A stretch of DNA of 41,353 bases from Betaproteobacteria bacterium. Its GTDB lineage: Bacteria > Pseudomonadota > Gammaproteobacteria > Burkholderiales > Rhodocyclaceae. Positions 26,448 to 35,216 of this stretch are shown in pieces. The notes beneath the pieces are model-generated. The model was not told the origin of the DNA, did no database searches, and was given only the letters and a program-made list of their open reading frames with translations. The first letter of the stretch is position 1; each line of letters starts with the position of its first letter. The stretch is taken from contig JAHRYW010000012.1 in NCBI GenBank assembly GCA_020621865.1, forward strand, positions 1 through 41,353. The letters run 5' to 3'. The position numbers were made by a program, and so were the translations under genes.

Positions 26448-26482
26448 GCACCTGCGTCAGGCAATTTGCCCGACGTAGGTGC
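26448..26482 (+). terminator. Long dyad after the MDR gene, possible terminator
   Basis: A 35-base dyad with 17-base arms around a single T: GCACCTGCGTCAGGCAA pairs with TTGCCCGACGTAGGTGC with one G-U pair and one mismatch. AATATTTT follows, so it could end the MDR transcript. The length and symmetry would also suit a protein-binding site for the next gene. Confidence 0.6.
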
Positions 26483-26583
26483 AATATTTTCCCTGGCTCG
26501 CCGGCCGCTATTCAGATACGCCAAACGGCGTCTAGAATCCGTACCACAAGACAAAACCCATCCAATAGCTACGGAGACACCCG

Positions 26584-27432
26584 ATGAACCTGCTTTCCCG
26601 CCGCCGCTCTTTGCTGGCGCTCGCAGCCTTGCTGCTGACCAGCCTCGTTCCGGCACATGCCGACGAGGAAATGGACACCATCCGCCAGCGCGGCCGCCTG
26701 AGCTTCGCTGTTTACAACGAATTCCCACCCTACTCCAACAACGAAAAGGGCCTCGACGTCGACCTCGCCAAGGCGCTCGCCGCCAAGCTGGGACTGAAGG
26801 CCGAAATCATCGGCTTCAAGGCCGGCGAGGAAATGGCCGACGACCTGCGCAACATGGTCTGGAAAGGCCACTACCTGCGCGGCGACCCGGCCAACGTGAT
26901 GATGCGCGTGCCGGTGGACCCGATCCTCGCCAAGGGCAACGAAAAAGTCCGCATCTTCGCCCCCTACCACTACGAGGTGATGGGCATGGCCCGCGTCGCC
27001 TCGCGCGTCCCGGCCCCGGCCGGCTCGGCGGCAGTCGCCCTGGAAGTATTCACCCGCGAGAAGATCGGCGTCGAAGGCGAATCGCTGGCCGACTCCTTCC
27101 TGCTCAGCGTACTGCGCGGCCGCCTGAAGGAAAACGTCGTCCATTACCGCTCCATCGCCGAGGCCGCCCAGGCCCTGCGCGAGGACAACATCGTCGCCAT
27201 CATGGCGCCGCGCGGCGAACTGGAAGGCGTCCTGGCCGGCGACACCCGCTACGTCATCGACGAAGCCAAGCTCGGCGAACTGAACCCCAAGGGCTGGCCG
27301 GTCGGCATGGCCGTCAAGGCTGAATCGGCCGATCTCGCCACCGCCCTGTCCGGCGCCCTGGCCGAACTGCAGCAGGACGGCACGGTGGCCGCCATCTTCA
27401 AGAAATACGGCGTCACGCTGCAAACCCACTAA
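26584..27432 (+). CDS. Periplasmic solute-binding protein (MxaJ/XoxJ-like)
   Basis: A 282-residue family 3 solute-binding protein. A Sec signal peptide is clear (MNLLSRRRSLLALAALLLTS, then PAHA before DEEM). The mature part begins IRQRGRLSFAVYNEFPPY and GLDVDLAKALAAKLGLKAEI, typical of the fold. The phrase YLRGDPANVMMRVPVDP recalls the MxaJ/XoxJ group linked with PQQ dehydrogenases. No transporter permease or PQQ dehydrogenase gene is nearby. CGGAG precedes the ATG and a strong terminator follows, so it is probably a single-gene unit. The ligand is unknown. Confidence 0.86.
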   Translation: MNLLSRRRSLLALAALLLTSLVPAHADEEMDTIRQRGRLSFAVYNEFPPYSNNEKGLDVDLAKALAAKLGLKAEIIGFKAGEEMADDLRNMVWKGHYLRGDPANVMMRVPVDPILAKGNEKVRIFAPYHYEVMGMARVASRVPAPAGSAAVALEVFTREKIGVEGESLADSFLLSVLRGRLKENVVHYRSIAEAAQALREDNIVAIMAPRGELEGVLAGDTRYVIDEAKLGELNPKGWPVGMAVKAESADLATALSGALAELQQDGTVAAIFKKYGVTLQTH

Positions 27433-27452
27433 GCCCGGCTCGCCCCGCGACC

Positions 27453-27487
27453 AAGCCCCGCGCTGCCCGCAGCCGGGGCTTTTTTCT
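27453..27487 (+). terminator. Terminator after the binding-protein gene
   Basis: AGCCCCG and CGGGGCT pair around a GC-rich loop and are followed directly by TTTTTT. Confidence 0.9.
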
Positions 27488-27580
27488 TGCCCCGGCTGCC
27501 AAAGCCGCGAACCAACTCGCCCAGGCAGAGTCGTAACCGGTCACCCCCTGACCCCGAAAAACACCACAGAAGACCAGCCG

Positions 27581-28507
27581 ATGGACCTTACCCAGATCAC
27601 CCAGGCACTCCAGCGCGACGCGGCCTGGGTGGTATTCCTCAACGTCCTGGCCCAGCAGGCCGGCCTGCCGGTGCCGGCCGTCCCCACCCTGCTGCTGGCC
27701 GGCAGCCTGGCCCTCTCCGCCGGCCAGCTCGGCCAGTTGCTGGCTGCTGCGATCATCGCCTCGGTGATCGCCGACTGCCTGTGGTACCTGGCCGGTCGAG
27801 CCTTCGGCTACCGGGTGCTGGCCGGCCTCTGCCGGCTGTCGATCAATCCCGGCTCCTGCGTCAGCCAGACCGAAGCCCGTTTCGTCCGCTGGGGATTGGG
27901 ATCGCTGGTCGTCGCCAAGTTCGTTCCCGGCTTTTCCACCGTCGCGCCGCCGATTGCCGGCGCCCTGCGCATGGGACTGGGTGGATTCACGCTTGCCGCA
28001 GCGGCCGGCGCCGCCCTGTGGGCCGGCCTCGCCCTCGCTGCCGGCTGGGTGCTGCGCGACGAGGTGCAGAGCGCCATCGCCCTGCTCGACCGGCACACCG
28101 GCAGCGCCCTGGTCATTGCCGGCGGTGCCATCGCCGTCTGGCTGGGCTGGAAACTGTGGCAGAAATACCGCTTCCGGCAGCTGTCGGCCCTGCCACACAT
28201 CACCCCGGGCGAACTGCTGGCCGCCCTCGCCTCGGCAACGCCCCCGCTGCTGCTCGACCTGCGCGGGTACAGCCTGGTCGCCGAAAGCGGGCCGATCGTC
28301 GGCGCCACCATCGCCGAACACGACCGCCTGTTCGACGCCGTCGGTGCCTGGCCGAAGCACAGCCCCATCGTCACGCTCTGCGCCTGCCCGGAAGACGCCG
28401 GCGCCATCCAGGCGGCGCATCGTCTGCTCAAGGCCGGCTATTTGTCGGCCCGACCGCTGCAGGGCGGTTATGCAGCCTGGCTGGCGGCAGCGGCGACGAA
28501 TTCGTGA
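27581..28507 (+). CDS. DedA-family membrane protein fused to a rhodanese domain
   Basis: A 308-residue fusion. Residues 1-190 are a DedA/SNARE-associated membrane domain: AQQAGLPVPAVPTLLLAG, then LGSLVVAKFVPGFSTVAPPI, which holds the charged re-entrant region, and LGWKLWQKY at the last helix. Residues about 205-305 form a rhodanese-like domain with LLLDLRGY and a candidate active cysteine in VTLCACPEDAGA, ending with RPLQGGYAAWL. DedA proteins act in membrane homeostasis and lipid movement; the fused rhodanese suggests sulfur transfer or a sensing role at the membrane. The fusion is a single open frame. A 7-bp hairpin (ctcgcct/aggcgag, 28508-28525) follows the stop. Confidence 0.9.
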   Translation: MDLTQITQALQRDAAWVVFLNVLAQQAGLPVPAVPTLLLAGSLALSAGQLGQLLAAAIIASVIADCLWYLAGRAFGYRVLAGLCRLSINPGSCVSQTEARFVRWGLGSLVVAKFVPGFSTVAPPIAGALRMGLGGFTLAAAAGAALWAGLALAAGWVLRDEVQSAIALLDRHTGSALVIAGGAIAVWLGWKLWQKYRFRQLSALPHITPGELLAALASATPPLLLDLRGYSLVAESGPIVGATIAEHDRLFDAVGAWPKHSPIVTLCACPEDAGAIQAAHRLLKAGYLSARPLQGGYAAWLAAAATNS

Positions 28508-28604
28508 CTCGCCTGCTCAGGCGAGGATTGCCGGCCACTGCACGGGGTTTGGGATTAAGATGGGTACGTCGGGTCGCTACCCGAATGTAATACAGGGATA
28601 AGAC

Positions 28605-30917
28605 ATGGATACGGCCACGCTGTTGAGTACCAACGCGATGCTGGCATCAGCAGCGGCACTCATCATGTTCGTGGTGCTGCGCACCCGGAAAACCTATCCA
28701 GGCTTTGGTTTCTGGACCGCCGGTGTGGCCTGTCTCGCCCTGGGGGCTGCGATGCTCGTCCCCGGAGCTTTGCCTGCAGTCTGGATCGTCCGGGTGTTGC
28801 GCAACGCCCTGCTGCTCGGCGGACTCCTGTTCCTGCTCCGCGGCATGCTCATTTTCCGCGGGCTTCAGATCAGTTACCGCTGGGACGGGCTGTTTGCCCT
28901 CGCTTTCCTGATCGTCTTCGGCTACTACAGCCTGGACCCGGCCCACCTCGATGCTCGCATCGTCATCTACTGCGCCTTGGCCGGCATGCTGAGTCTGACG
29001 ACTGCCGCGCTCACCTGGCGCTACCGTCCGCCCTACTATGGCTCCAGCGATGTCATGCTGGCGCTCTGGCTGCTGATTTTCGGCATTCTGTCCTTTGTCC
29101 GCATTGCGCATCAACTCAGCGACCCGAATGTCAGCACGGCATTTGAAGCCCTGAAAGGCTTCGGCAGCTTCTACGCCATGGCACAGATACTGACCGTGCA
29201 GTTGATGACCCTGACGCTGCTCAGCATGAATTCCCAGCGCATTGAATACGAATACTCGGTCGGCGAATCGCGCCTCCGGGAGAGCGAGGCGCAGTTACGC
29301 GCCATCGGCGACAACCTGCCGGACGGCTTCGTTTATCAATTCGAAATACGCAATGGCAAGCAGGCCTTCAGCTACATCACGGCGGGGGTCGAGAAAATGC
29401 TCGGCCTCAGTCCCGCTGAACTGCTGGCGGATGCGCAGCCGCTGTTTTCGCTGATGGCACCCGAGTCCTACGCGCAATACCTGGAAGACGAAAGGCGCTG
29501 CGTGCGGGAGCAAAGCGAATACTCCGGCGTGCTGCTCTTCAATTGCCTGGACAGCAGGCAAGTCTGGTTGCACGTCCGTTCGGCACCGATGCAGCGCTCG
29601 ACTGGGGAGACGGTCTGGACAGGGGTGGCGGTTGATATCACCAAGCTCAAGGAAGCGGAAGCGGAGTTGGAGCGAAATCGGAATCATCTCGAAGCGAGAG
29701 TCGAAGAGCGAACGCTGGCCCTGTCTGCCGCCAAGCGAGCGGCCGAAGCGGCCAATATCGCCAAGGGAAATTTCCTGGCCAACATGAGCCACGAAATCCG
29801 CACCCCCATGAATGCCATCATCGGCCTTTCGGGAATCCTGCGCAGAAGGCAGCAGGCGCCGGATACGGCCGACAAGCTGGAGAAAATCGAAGCCGCCGGA
29901 AAACATCTGCTCGGCATCATCAACGATATCCTCGATTTCTCGAAAATCGAGGCAGGCAAGCTCCAACTGGCGGAGGAGCCTCTGGATATCCGGGTATTGC
30001 CGGTCGATGTCTGCTCCATGGTCGCGGAAGCGGCCAAGGCCAAAGGCATTCAACTAAAAACCGAAGAAGATTTCCTGCCGCCGCGACTGCTGGGCGATCT
30101 GACCCGCCTGACCCAGGGGCTGCTGAACCTGGTCGGCAATGCGGTCAAATTCACCAAGACGGGGTCGGTGACCGTCCGAACGCTCAAGGAACAAGAGGAC
30201 GACAATTCGATCCTGATACGTTTCGAGGTGGTTGATACCGGCATCGGCATTTCCCGGGAGGCCATGCAGCGATTGTTCTCCCCCTTCGAGCAGGCCGATG
30301 CCTCGACCGTGCGCAGTTTTGGCGGAACCGGCCTGGGCCTGGCGATAACCCGTCGGCTGGCTCAATTGATGGGCGGGGACGCCGGCGTCGAGAGCGTGCC
30401 GGGAGAAGGCAGCACCTTCTGGTTTACGGTACGCCTGAAGAAATCCGCACACGAAGCTGTTGATGCCGCCACCCTCCCGGAGACCGGGGCCGTTGCGCAA
30501 CTACGCGAAAGATTCTCCGGAGCCCGGATACTGCTGGTTGAAGATAACGAAATAAATCAGATGGTTGCCAAGGCCATCCTGGAAGACGCCGGCCTGGTTT
30601 GCGACGTGGCCGCCGATGGCGAAGAAGCCGTCACGACGATGCGTAGCGTCGCGCCGGGCACCTATGCCCTGGCCCTGATGGACATGCAGATGCCCAAAAT
30701 GGACGGGGTGACGGCAACCCGGGCAATCCGACTGCTCGACGCCGGCAGGACGATGCCCATCGTAGCGATGACGGCAAACGCCTTCAGCGAAGATGTGGAG
30801 CGCTGCCTAGCTGCCGGCATGAACGATTTTGTCGCCAAGCCGGTTGATCCCGACAGTCTTTACGGCACCTTGCTGAAGTGGCTGGCCAGGGACAGAGCAA
30901 GCGGGGAAACGACATGA
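28605..30917 (+). CDS. Membrane hybrid sensor histidine kinase
   Basis: A 770-residue hybrid kinase. The first about 205 residues contain six or seven hydrophobic segments with little loop, a membrane-embedded sensor of MASE type. A PAS domain follows (about 230-345: LRAIGDNLPDGFVYQF, ending TGVAVDITKLKEAE), then a coiled coil. The kinase core has the H box MSHEIRTPMNAI (H396), N box NLVGNAVKFT, and G boxes DTGIGIS and GGTGLGLAI. The C-terminal receiver has LLVEDNEIN, acceptor D693 in MDMQMPKMDG, and AKPVDP. No separate response regulator is adjacent; the phosphate may pass to an Hpt protein elsewhere. Regulated genes are unknown. Confidence 0.95.
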   Translation: MDTATLLSTNAMLASAAALIMFVVLRTRKTYPGFGFWTAGVACLALGAAMLVPGALPAVWIVRVLRNALLLGGLLFLLRGMLIFRGLQISYRWDGLFALAFLIVFGYYSLDPAHLDARIVIYCALAGMLSLTTAALTWRYRPPYYGSSDVMLALWLLIFGILSFVRIAHQLSDPNVSTAFEALKGFGSFYAMAQILTVQLMTLTLLSMNSQRIEYEYSVGESRLRESEAQLRAIGDNLPDGFVYQFEIRNGKQAFSYITAGVEKMLGLSPAELLADAQPLFSLMAPESYAQYLEDERRCVREQSEYSGVLLFNCLDSRQVWLHVRSAPMQRSTGETVWTGVAVDITKLKEAEAELERNRNHLEARVEERTLALSAAKRAAEAANIAKGNFLANMSHEIRTPMNAIIGLSGILRRRQQAPDTADKLEKIEAAGKHLLGIINDILDFSKIEAGKLQLAEEPLDIRVLPVDVCSMVAEAAKAKGIQLKTEEDFLPPRLLGDLTRLTQGLLNLVGNAVKFTKTGSVTVRTLKEQEDDNSILIRFEVVDTGIGISREAMQRLFSPFEQADASTVRSFGGTGLGLAITRRLAQLMGGDAGVESVPGEGSTFWFTVRLKKSAHEAVDAATLPETGAVAQLRERFSGARILLVEDNEINQMVAKAILEDAGLVCDVAADGEEAVTTMRSVAPGTYALALMDMQMPKMDGVTATRAIRLLDAGRTMPIVAMTANAFSEDVERCLAAGMNDFVAKPVDPDSLYGTLLKWLARDRASGETT

Positions 30918-31104
30918 GCGACCGCTGCTAGCCAAGAAACCCTGCGGCCGACCGGGGGCGGATGTTACGAATGCTTACATTGATCCTGACATCCTTTGAC
31001 CGGGTGGATCGTTATTCTCTTCAAGATGCCGCCGCATTCCGGCAGTGTCGTCCAGACTTGGACGGTCCGTGCAAGCCTGGCGAAATCGACAGGAGAACGA
31101 GGCC

Positions 31105-31710
31105 ATGAAGGCAAGCAAGAACAACGTATACCTTGGTCGCCAGCCTATTTTCGACCGCAGGCAGAATCTGGTGGCTTATGAACTGCTCTACCGCTCCGGC
31201 GCCGTCGGCGAGGCCCGGGTGACCGATGATGCAGCCGCGACGGCCGAAGTCATCCGCCGCAGTTTCAAACGGATCGGCCTCGCGACGGTGCTCGGCAAAG
31301 CCGATGGCTTCATCAATCTCGACGCCGAAATGCTGTTCAGCAAGCAGATCGACCGCCTGCCGGGCGATCGCATGGTGCTGGAGCTGCTCGAAACGGTGGC
31401 GATCAACGACGACATCATCGAGCGCTGCCGCCAGCTCAAGCGGCGTGGCTTCCGCCTGGCGCTCGACGATGTCTCGTTCTACAGCGACAGCTACGCCCCG
31501 CTGTTCGAAATGGCCGACGTCATCAAGATCGACCTACCCTTGCTCGACGAAGTCCGGCTGGCCGCCCTGGTCGGCCAACTGAAGCCCTATGCCGGCAAGC
31601 TGCTGGCCGAGAAGGTGGAAACCCGCGAGCGCTTCGAGGAATGTCGCGCCCTGGGCTTCCAACTGTTCCAGGGATTCTTCCTGTCCCGACCCATGCTGCT
31701 CCCCGCCTGA
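31105..31710 (+). CDS. EAL-only protein of the YuxH type, lacking HDOD
   Basis: A 201-residue protein that begins as the YuxH family does: VYLGRQPIFDRRQNLVAYEL. Catalytic-type residues remain: the Glu of YELLYR, FINLDAEM, LELLETV, ALDDVSF, VIKIDLPL, EKVETRE and FQGFFLSRP. The DDFG motif has become DDVS. Family members normally continue with an HDOD domain to about 400 residues; here the frame stops after EAL. I chose the ATG at 31105 (AGGAG upstream) over an in-frame start at 31045. It may bind c-di-GMP or hydrolyse it weakly. The HDOD loss could be old, as no HDOD remnant follows. Confidence 0.87.
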   Translation: MKASKNNVYLGRQPIFDRRQNLVAYELLYRSGAVGEARVTDDAAATAEVIRRSFKRIGLATVLGKADGFINLDAEMLFSKQIDRLPGDRMVLELLETVAINDDIIERCRQLKRRGFRLALDDVSFYSDSYAPLFEMADVIKIDLPLLDEVRLAALVGQLKPYAGKLLAEKVETRERFEECRALGFQLFQGFFLSRPMLLPA

Positions 31711-31746
31711 GACCAACCGCGCGCCGTTGCTGGCGCGGGCCACGGG

Positions 31747-33129
31747 CTAGTGCAGCTTGACGTGCGGCTCGGTACGCCGGGTGATCAGCCGGGCCAGCGT
31801 GTCAAGGGTGACCTTGACGAAGCCGTGCAGCGCCAGTTCGTGCAGCTTGTAGAGCGAGACGTACATCAGGCGGGCGAAGGTGCCTTCGACCCACATGTTG
31901 CCGCCGACCAGACCGCCCATCAGGTTGCCCACCGTAGAGTACTTGCCGAGCGAGACCAGCGAGCCGAAGTCGCGGTATTTCCACGGCTTGAGCGGCTGGC
32001 CGTCGAGCCGGGCAACGACCTGCTTGTACATGTGCGAGGCCTGTTGGTGGGCGGCCTGGGCGCGCGGCGGCACGTTGACGCCTTCCTTGCCGATCCAGGC
32101 GCAGGCGGCGCAGTCGCCGAGCGCAAAGATGTTCTCGTCGCGCGTCGTCTGCAGCGTCGGATGAACGACCAGCTGGTTGATCCGGTTGGACTCCAGACCG
32201 CCGAAATCCTTGAGCATTTCCGGCGCCTTGACGCCGGCCGCCCAGACGACCAGTTCGGCCGGCATGAATTCGCCGCTGGCGAAGCGCAGGCCTTCTGCCG
32301 TCACTTCGGCGACGGCGGCGCCGGTGCGCACCTCGACGCCGATCTTGGCGAGCAGGCCCATGGCGGCACCTGAAACGCGCTCAGGGATGGCCGGCAGGAC
32401 GCGCGGCGCGGCTTCGATCAGGACGATGCGGATATCCTCGCTCGGATCGATGCGGTCCAGCCCGTAGGAAACCAGCGTCCGGGTCGTCTTGTGCAGTTCG
32501 GCGGCGAGTTCGACGCCGGTGGCGCCGGCGCCGATGATGGCGACGGTCAGCTGTCCCGGCTGTCGGGGCTGGTGCTGGGCATGGGCGCGGATGCAGGCGT
32601 TGACCATGCGGCGGTGGAAGCGGGCGGCCTGCTGCGGGGTTTCCAGCGCGATGGCGTGTTCCTTGACGCCGGGCGTGCCGAAATCGTTGGTCAGGCTGCC
32701 GATGCTGATGATCAGCGTGTCGTAGCGGAAGACGCGCGGGGCGATGACTTCCTCGCCGTGCTCGTCAATGTAGGGCGCGGTGGTGACGGTCTGCTTTTCG
32801 CGGTCGATGGCGATCACTTCGCCGTAGCGGTAGCGGTAGCCGTGCCAGTAGGATTGGGCGAGGTGGTTGAGTTCATAGGTGCCGAGGTCCATGCTGCCGG
32901 CCGCGATCTCATGCAGGTGCGGCTTCCAGAAATGGCTCTGCGCCTTTTCGATCAGGGTGATCGCCGCCTTGCGTTTCTTGCCGAGCTTGTCGCCCAGCTT
33001 GGTGGCCAGTTCAAGGCCGCCGGCACCGCCGCCGACGATGACGACCTGATGCAAATCGGCATCCGGCCCTTCGACGTTGAACGGGTCGCGACCGGCGGCC
33101 GCCCCCGAATTCTTCTCTGCTGTTTCCAT
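31747..33129 (-). CDS. ndh: Type II NADH:quinone oxidoreductase (NDH-2)
   Basis: A 460-residue FAD-dependent pyridine-nucleotide-disulfide oxidoreductase family member. The FAD-binding VVIVGGGAGGLELATKLG is near residue 30 and the NADH-binding VAIIGAGATGVELAAELHK near residue 200. ENIFALGDCAACAW carries the second FAD contact. The C-terminal region (FARLMYVSLYKLHELALHGF) fits an amphipathic membrane anchor. NDH-2 transfers electrons from NADH to quinone without pumping protons. It is the last gene of a minus-strand run after qor, the TAXI gene and parA, but a 135-bp gap with a repeat and the palindrome TTCCCGGCCGGGAA separates it, so it may have its own promoter. Confidence 0.93.
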   Translation of the reverse strand: METAEKNSGAAAGRDPFNVEGPDADLHQVVIVGGGAGGLELATKLGDKLGKKRKAAITLIEKAQSHFWKPHLHEIAAGSMDLGTYELNHLAQSYWHGYRYRYGEVIAIDREKQTVTTAPYIDEHGEEVIAPRVFRYDTLIISIGSLTNDFGTPGVKEHAIALETPQQAARFHRRMVNACIRAHAQHQPRQPGQLTVAIIGAGATGVELAAELHKTTRTLVSYGLDRIDPSEDIRIVLIEAAPRVLPAIPERVSGAAMGLLAKIGVEVRTGAAVAEVTAEGLRFASGEFMPAELVVWAAGVKAPEMLKDFGGLESNRINQLVVHPTLQTTRDENIFALGDCAACAWIGKEGVNVPPRAQAAHQQASHMYKQVVARLDGQPLKPWKYRDFGSLVSLGKYSTVGNLMGGLVGGNMWVEGTFARLMYVSLYKLHELALHGFVKVTLDTLARLITRRTEPHVKLH

Positions 33130-33172
33130 GGAATTTCCCGTTATTTTTTTGTGGAAACCGGAAGATACCCGA

Positions 33173-33186
33173 TTCCCGGCCGGGAA
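33173..33186. promoter_or_regulatory. Perfect palindrome upstream of ndh
   Basis: TTCCCGGCCGGGAA is a 14-base perfect palindrome 44 bases before the ndh start. It could be an operator or part of a hairpin; no regulator is identified. Confidence 0.35.
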
Positions 33187-33196
33187 ACACGCCGCG

Positions 33197-33246
33197 CGAT
33201 TTTTTACGATTTTGGCCGTTTTTTCCGGCTGACCGTAGCATTTACG
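33197..33246 (-). repeat. Dispersed ATGCTACGGTC element, copy 6
   Basis: The minus-strand order is AAATGCTACGGTCAGCCGG, AAAAAA, CGGCCAAAATCG, then a T/A-rich end. It begins about 20 bases after the parA-like stop, in sense orientation. The stem is GCCG/CGGC. Confidence 0.85.
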
Positions 33247-33264
33247 GTCGCCGGACGCAGCAAA

Positions 33265-33891
33265 TCAGCCGCCTTCAGCCCAGTCGATGATCGCCTGCCA
33301 TTGCTCGACATCACGCTCGGCGCGCGACGGCGGCAGGTCGAAAAGGGACATCCCGGCCGCCGTCGCCTGGACGTAGACCTGGGTGTCGCGCAGGTAGGCG
33401 AGCACCGGCAGATCAAAGGTGGCGAAGAATTTTTCCAGCTCACCGGCAGCGCGGGTCCGCGCGTCGACCCGCATGCCGATCACCGCGACGTCGGCCTTGC
33501 CCTTGCGCACGGCTTTTTCGGCGAGCAGTGCTTCGAGGAAATGGCGGGTCGCCAGCATGTCGAACATCGACGGCTGGACCGGCACGATGACCCGCGACGA
33601 CAGCTTGAGCACCTTGTCGAGCATCTTGCCGTGCAGGCCGGCCGGGGTGTCGAGAACGACGTGCGAGGTGCCCTTGGGCGGCCGGGCAATCTTGTCCGGG
33701 CCGATTTCCCAGGTCTCGATGGTCGGCAGTTCGAAGGGCCGGATGGCCAGCCATTCGCGCGACGATTGCTGACGGTCGATATCGCCGAGCATCACGTCGC
33801 CGCCCTGGTTGGCGAAGTAGCCGGCCAGGTTGGTGGCCAGCGTGCTCTTGCCGGAGCCGCCCTTCGGATTGGCAACGAGAAAGGCCTTCAT
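33265..33891 (-). CDS. ParA-family ATPase
   Basis: A 208-residue ParA/MinD-like ATPase with the deviant Walker A motif PKGGSGKST at residues 9-17, DIDRQQSS for Walker A' and VVLDTPAGL for Walker B. It lacks an N-terminal HTH and no ParB gene is nearby, so it is an orphan ParA, as used for positioning protein complexes or chemotaxis clusters as well as plasmids. The ATG overlaps the TAXI gene stop (ATGA), so they are translated together. No plasmid features surround it. Its cargo is unknown. Confidence 0.9.
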   Translation of the reverse strand: MKAFLVANPKGGSGKSTLATNLAGYFANQGGDVMLGDIDRQQSSREWLAIRPFELPTIETWEIGPDKIARPPKGTSHVVLDTPAGLHGKMLDKVLKLSSRVIVPVQPSMFDMLATRHFLEALLAEKAVRKGKADVAVIGMRVDARTRAAGELEKFFATFDLPVLAYLRDTQVYVQATAAGMSLFDLPPSRAERDVEQWQAIIDWAEGG

Positions 33892-35216
33892 GCGTGCTGC
33901 GCCTCGCGCTTGGCCAGGATGCCGCGCACCAGGTTGACGTGTTCGCGCAGCGTGTAGGTCAGGTCGGTGAAGCCGAGCGGCACGTGGAGCTGGCTGGCCT
34001 CCTCGTCGAGGGCGTCGAGGCGGTCGCGGTAGTCGTCCAGCTTGGCGGCGTCGAAATGGTTCTTGAGGTCGTCCTCGAGGAACTTCAGCTCGCCGTAGCA
34101 GCGGAAAACCTTGGAGCGCACCCGCCAGTTGTAGATCGCAGGGGCCACCTTGAGCAAGGGGATGAGCAGCACGAAAACCGGGACCAGCATGACGATCAGC
34201 CGGTCGACCAGCACAGCCAGCCAGAACGGCAGGTAGCGTTGCAGGAAGGAGGCCCCGGACTTGAAATAGCGCTCCGCCTCGGGCGACAGCGGCAGCATCT
34301 GGTCCTTGTACGACGGGAATTCGCCGGCATCCTGGAAGAAGCCGGACTTGCCATGCACCTCGCTGGCCGCCTGGAGCAGCAGGGTCTGCAGCGCCGGGTG
34401 GAGATCATCGCGGACGATCAGGTTGGCGGTCGGCGCCAGCACCTTGATGTCGTCCGGGGGAAAGTCGCGGACCAGGTCGGCGACGCCGCGCGGGAAGGTC
34501 AGCTTGGTCAAAAACGGAAAACGGCGCTGGTAGGCGCGCTCCTGGGCGAAACTCATCAGCTTGATGCCGGGCGAACGGATCAGCACCTGGACGACTGGCG
34601 CACTCTCGGCGGCGATGATGAAGGCGGCGTCGATCCGGCCCTGCTGCAGCTCCTCGGCGGCGTTCAGGCCAGCCACCGGCACCAGCTTGCCGTCGAGCGG
34701 AATTTCATTGGCCTCCAGCAGTTGCTGCGCCAACTGGCGCACCCCCGAACCTTCCTGGCCGATGGCGATACGCTTGCCGCGCAGCTCGGTCAGCCGGGTC
34801 AAATCCTTGTCGCTGCGATAGAACACCCAGACCGGTTCGTAGAACAGGCTACCCAGCGACAGCAGGCCGGAATCGTCCTCGGCGTCCGGGTCTTCCTTGG
34901 GCGGCACGACGCCGCCCTGGACGAAGGCAACCTGCGCCTCGTCGGCCTTCAGGCGTTCGATGTTCTGCAGCGAGCCGGCCGAGGCCTGCACTTCCAGCGT
35001 GATGCCGTTCCTGGCCAGGATGGTCGCGTAGCGCTTGGCGAACTGGTAGTAGGCGCCGCTCTCGCCGCCAGTGGTGATGACGATCTTCTTCGGCGGCGCC
35101 GGTTCGACGAACTGGTAGGCGACGGCGAAGCCGATGCCGGCGACCAGCACGATCCACCAGGCAGTGGCGAACAGGTCGCGCAGCGACAGGAGACCAGCCT
35201 TGATCTTGGCCATCAT
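33888..35216 (-). CDS. TAXI-family solute-binding protein with membrane anchors
   Basis: A 442-residue protein with an N-terminal membrane segment (AWWIVLVAGIGFAVAYQF). A TAXI-type periplasmic binding domain follows: KKIVITTGGESGAYYQFAKR, then LEVQASAGSLQNIERLKADE and QVAFVQGG. Near residue 340 come one or two further hydrophobic segments (LPFWLAVLVDRLIVMLVPV) and a cytoplasmic, probably coiled-coil tail. Classic TAXI proteins are free in the periplasm and serve a TRAP permease; none is encoded here and this one is tethered at both ends. It may be a sensor rather than a transport subunit. Its first ATG overlaps the qor stop (ATGA). Confidence 0.88.
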   Translation of the reverse strand: MMAKIKAGLLSLRDLFATAWWIVLVAGIGFAVAYQFVEPAPPKKIVITTGGESGAYYQFAKRYATILARNGITLEVQASAGSLQNIERLKADEAQVAFVQGGVVPPKEDPDAEDDSGLLSLGSLFYEPVWVFYRSDKDLTRLTELRGKRIAIGQEGSGVRQLAQQLLEANEIPLDGKLVPVAGLNAAEELQQGRIDAAFIIAAESAPVVQVLIRSPGIKLMSFAQERAYQRRFPFLTKLTFPRGVADLVRDFPPDDIKVLAPTANLIVRDDLHPALQTLLLQAASEVHGKSGFFQDAGEFPSYKDQMLPLSPEAERYFKSGASFLQRYLPFWLAVLVDRLIVMLVPVFVLLIPLLKVAPAIYNWRVRSKVFRCYGELKFLEDDLKNHFDAAKLDDYRDRLDALDEEASQLHVPLGFTDLTYTLREHVNLVRGILAKREAQHA

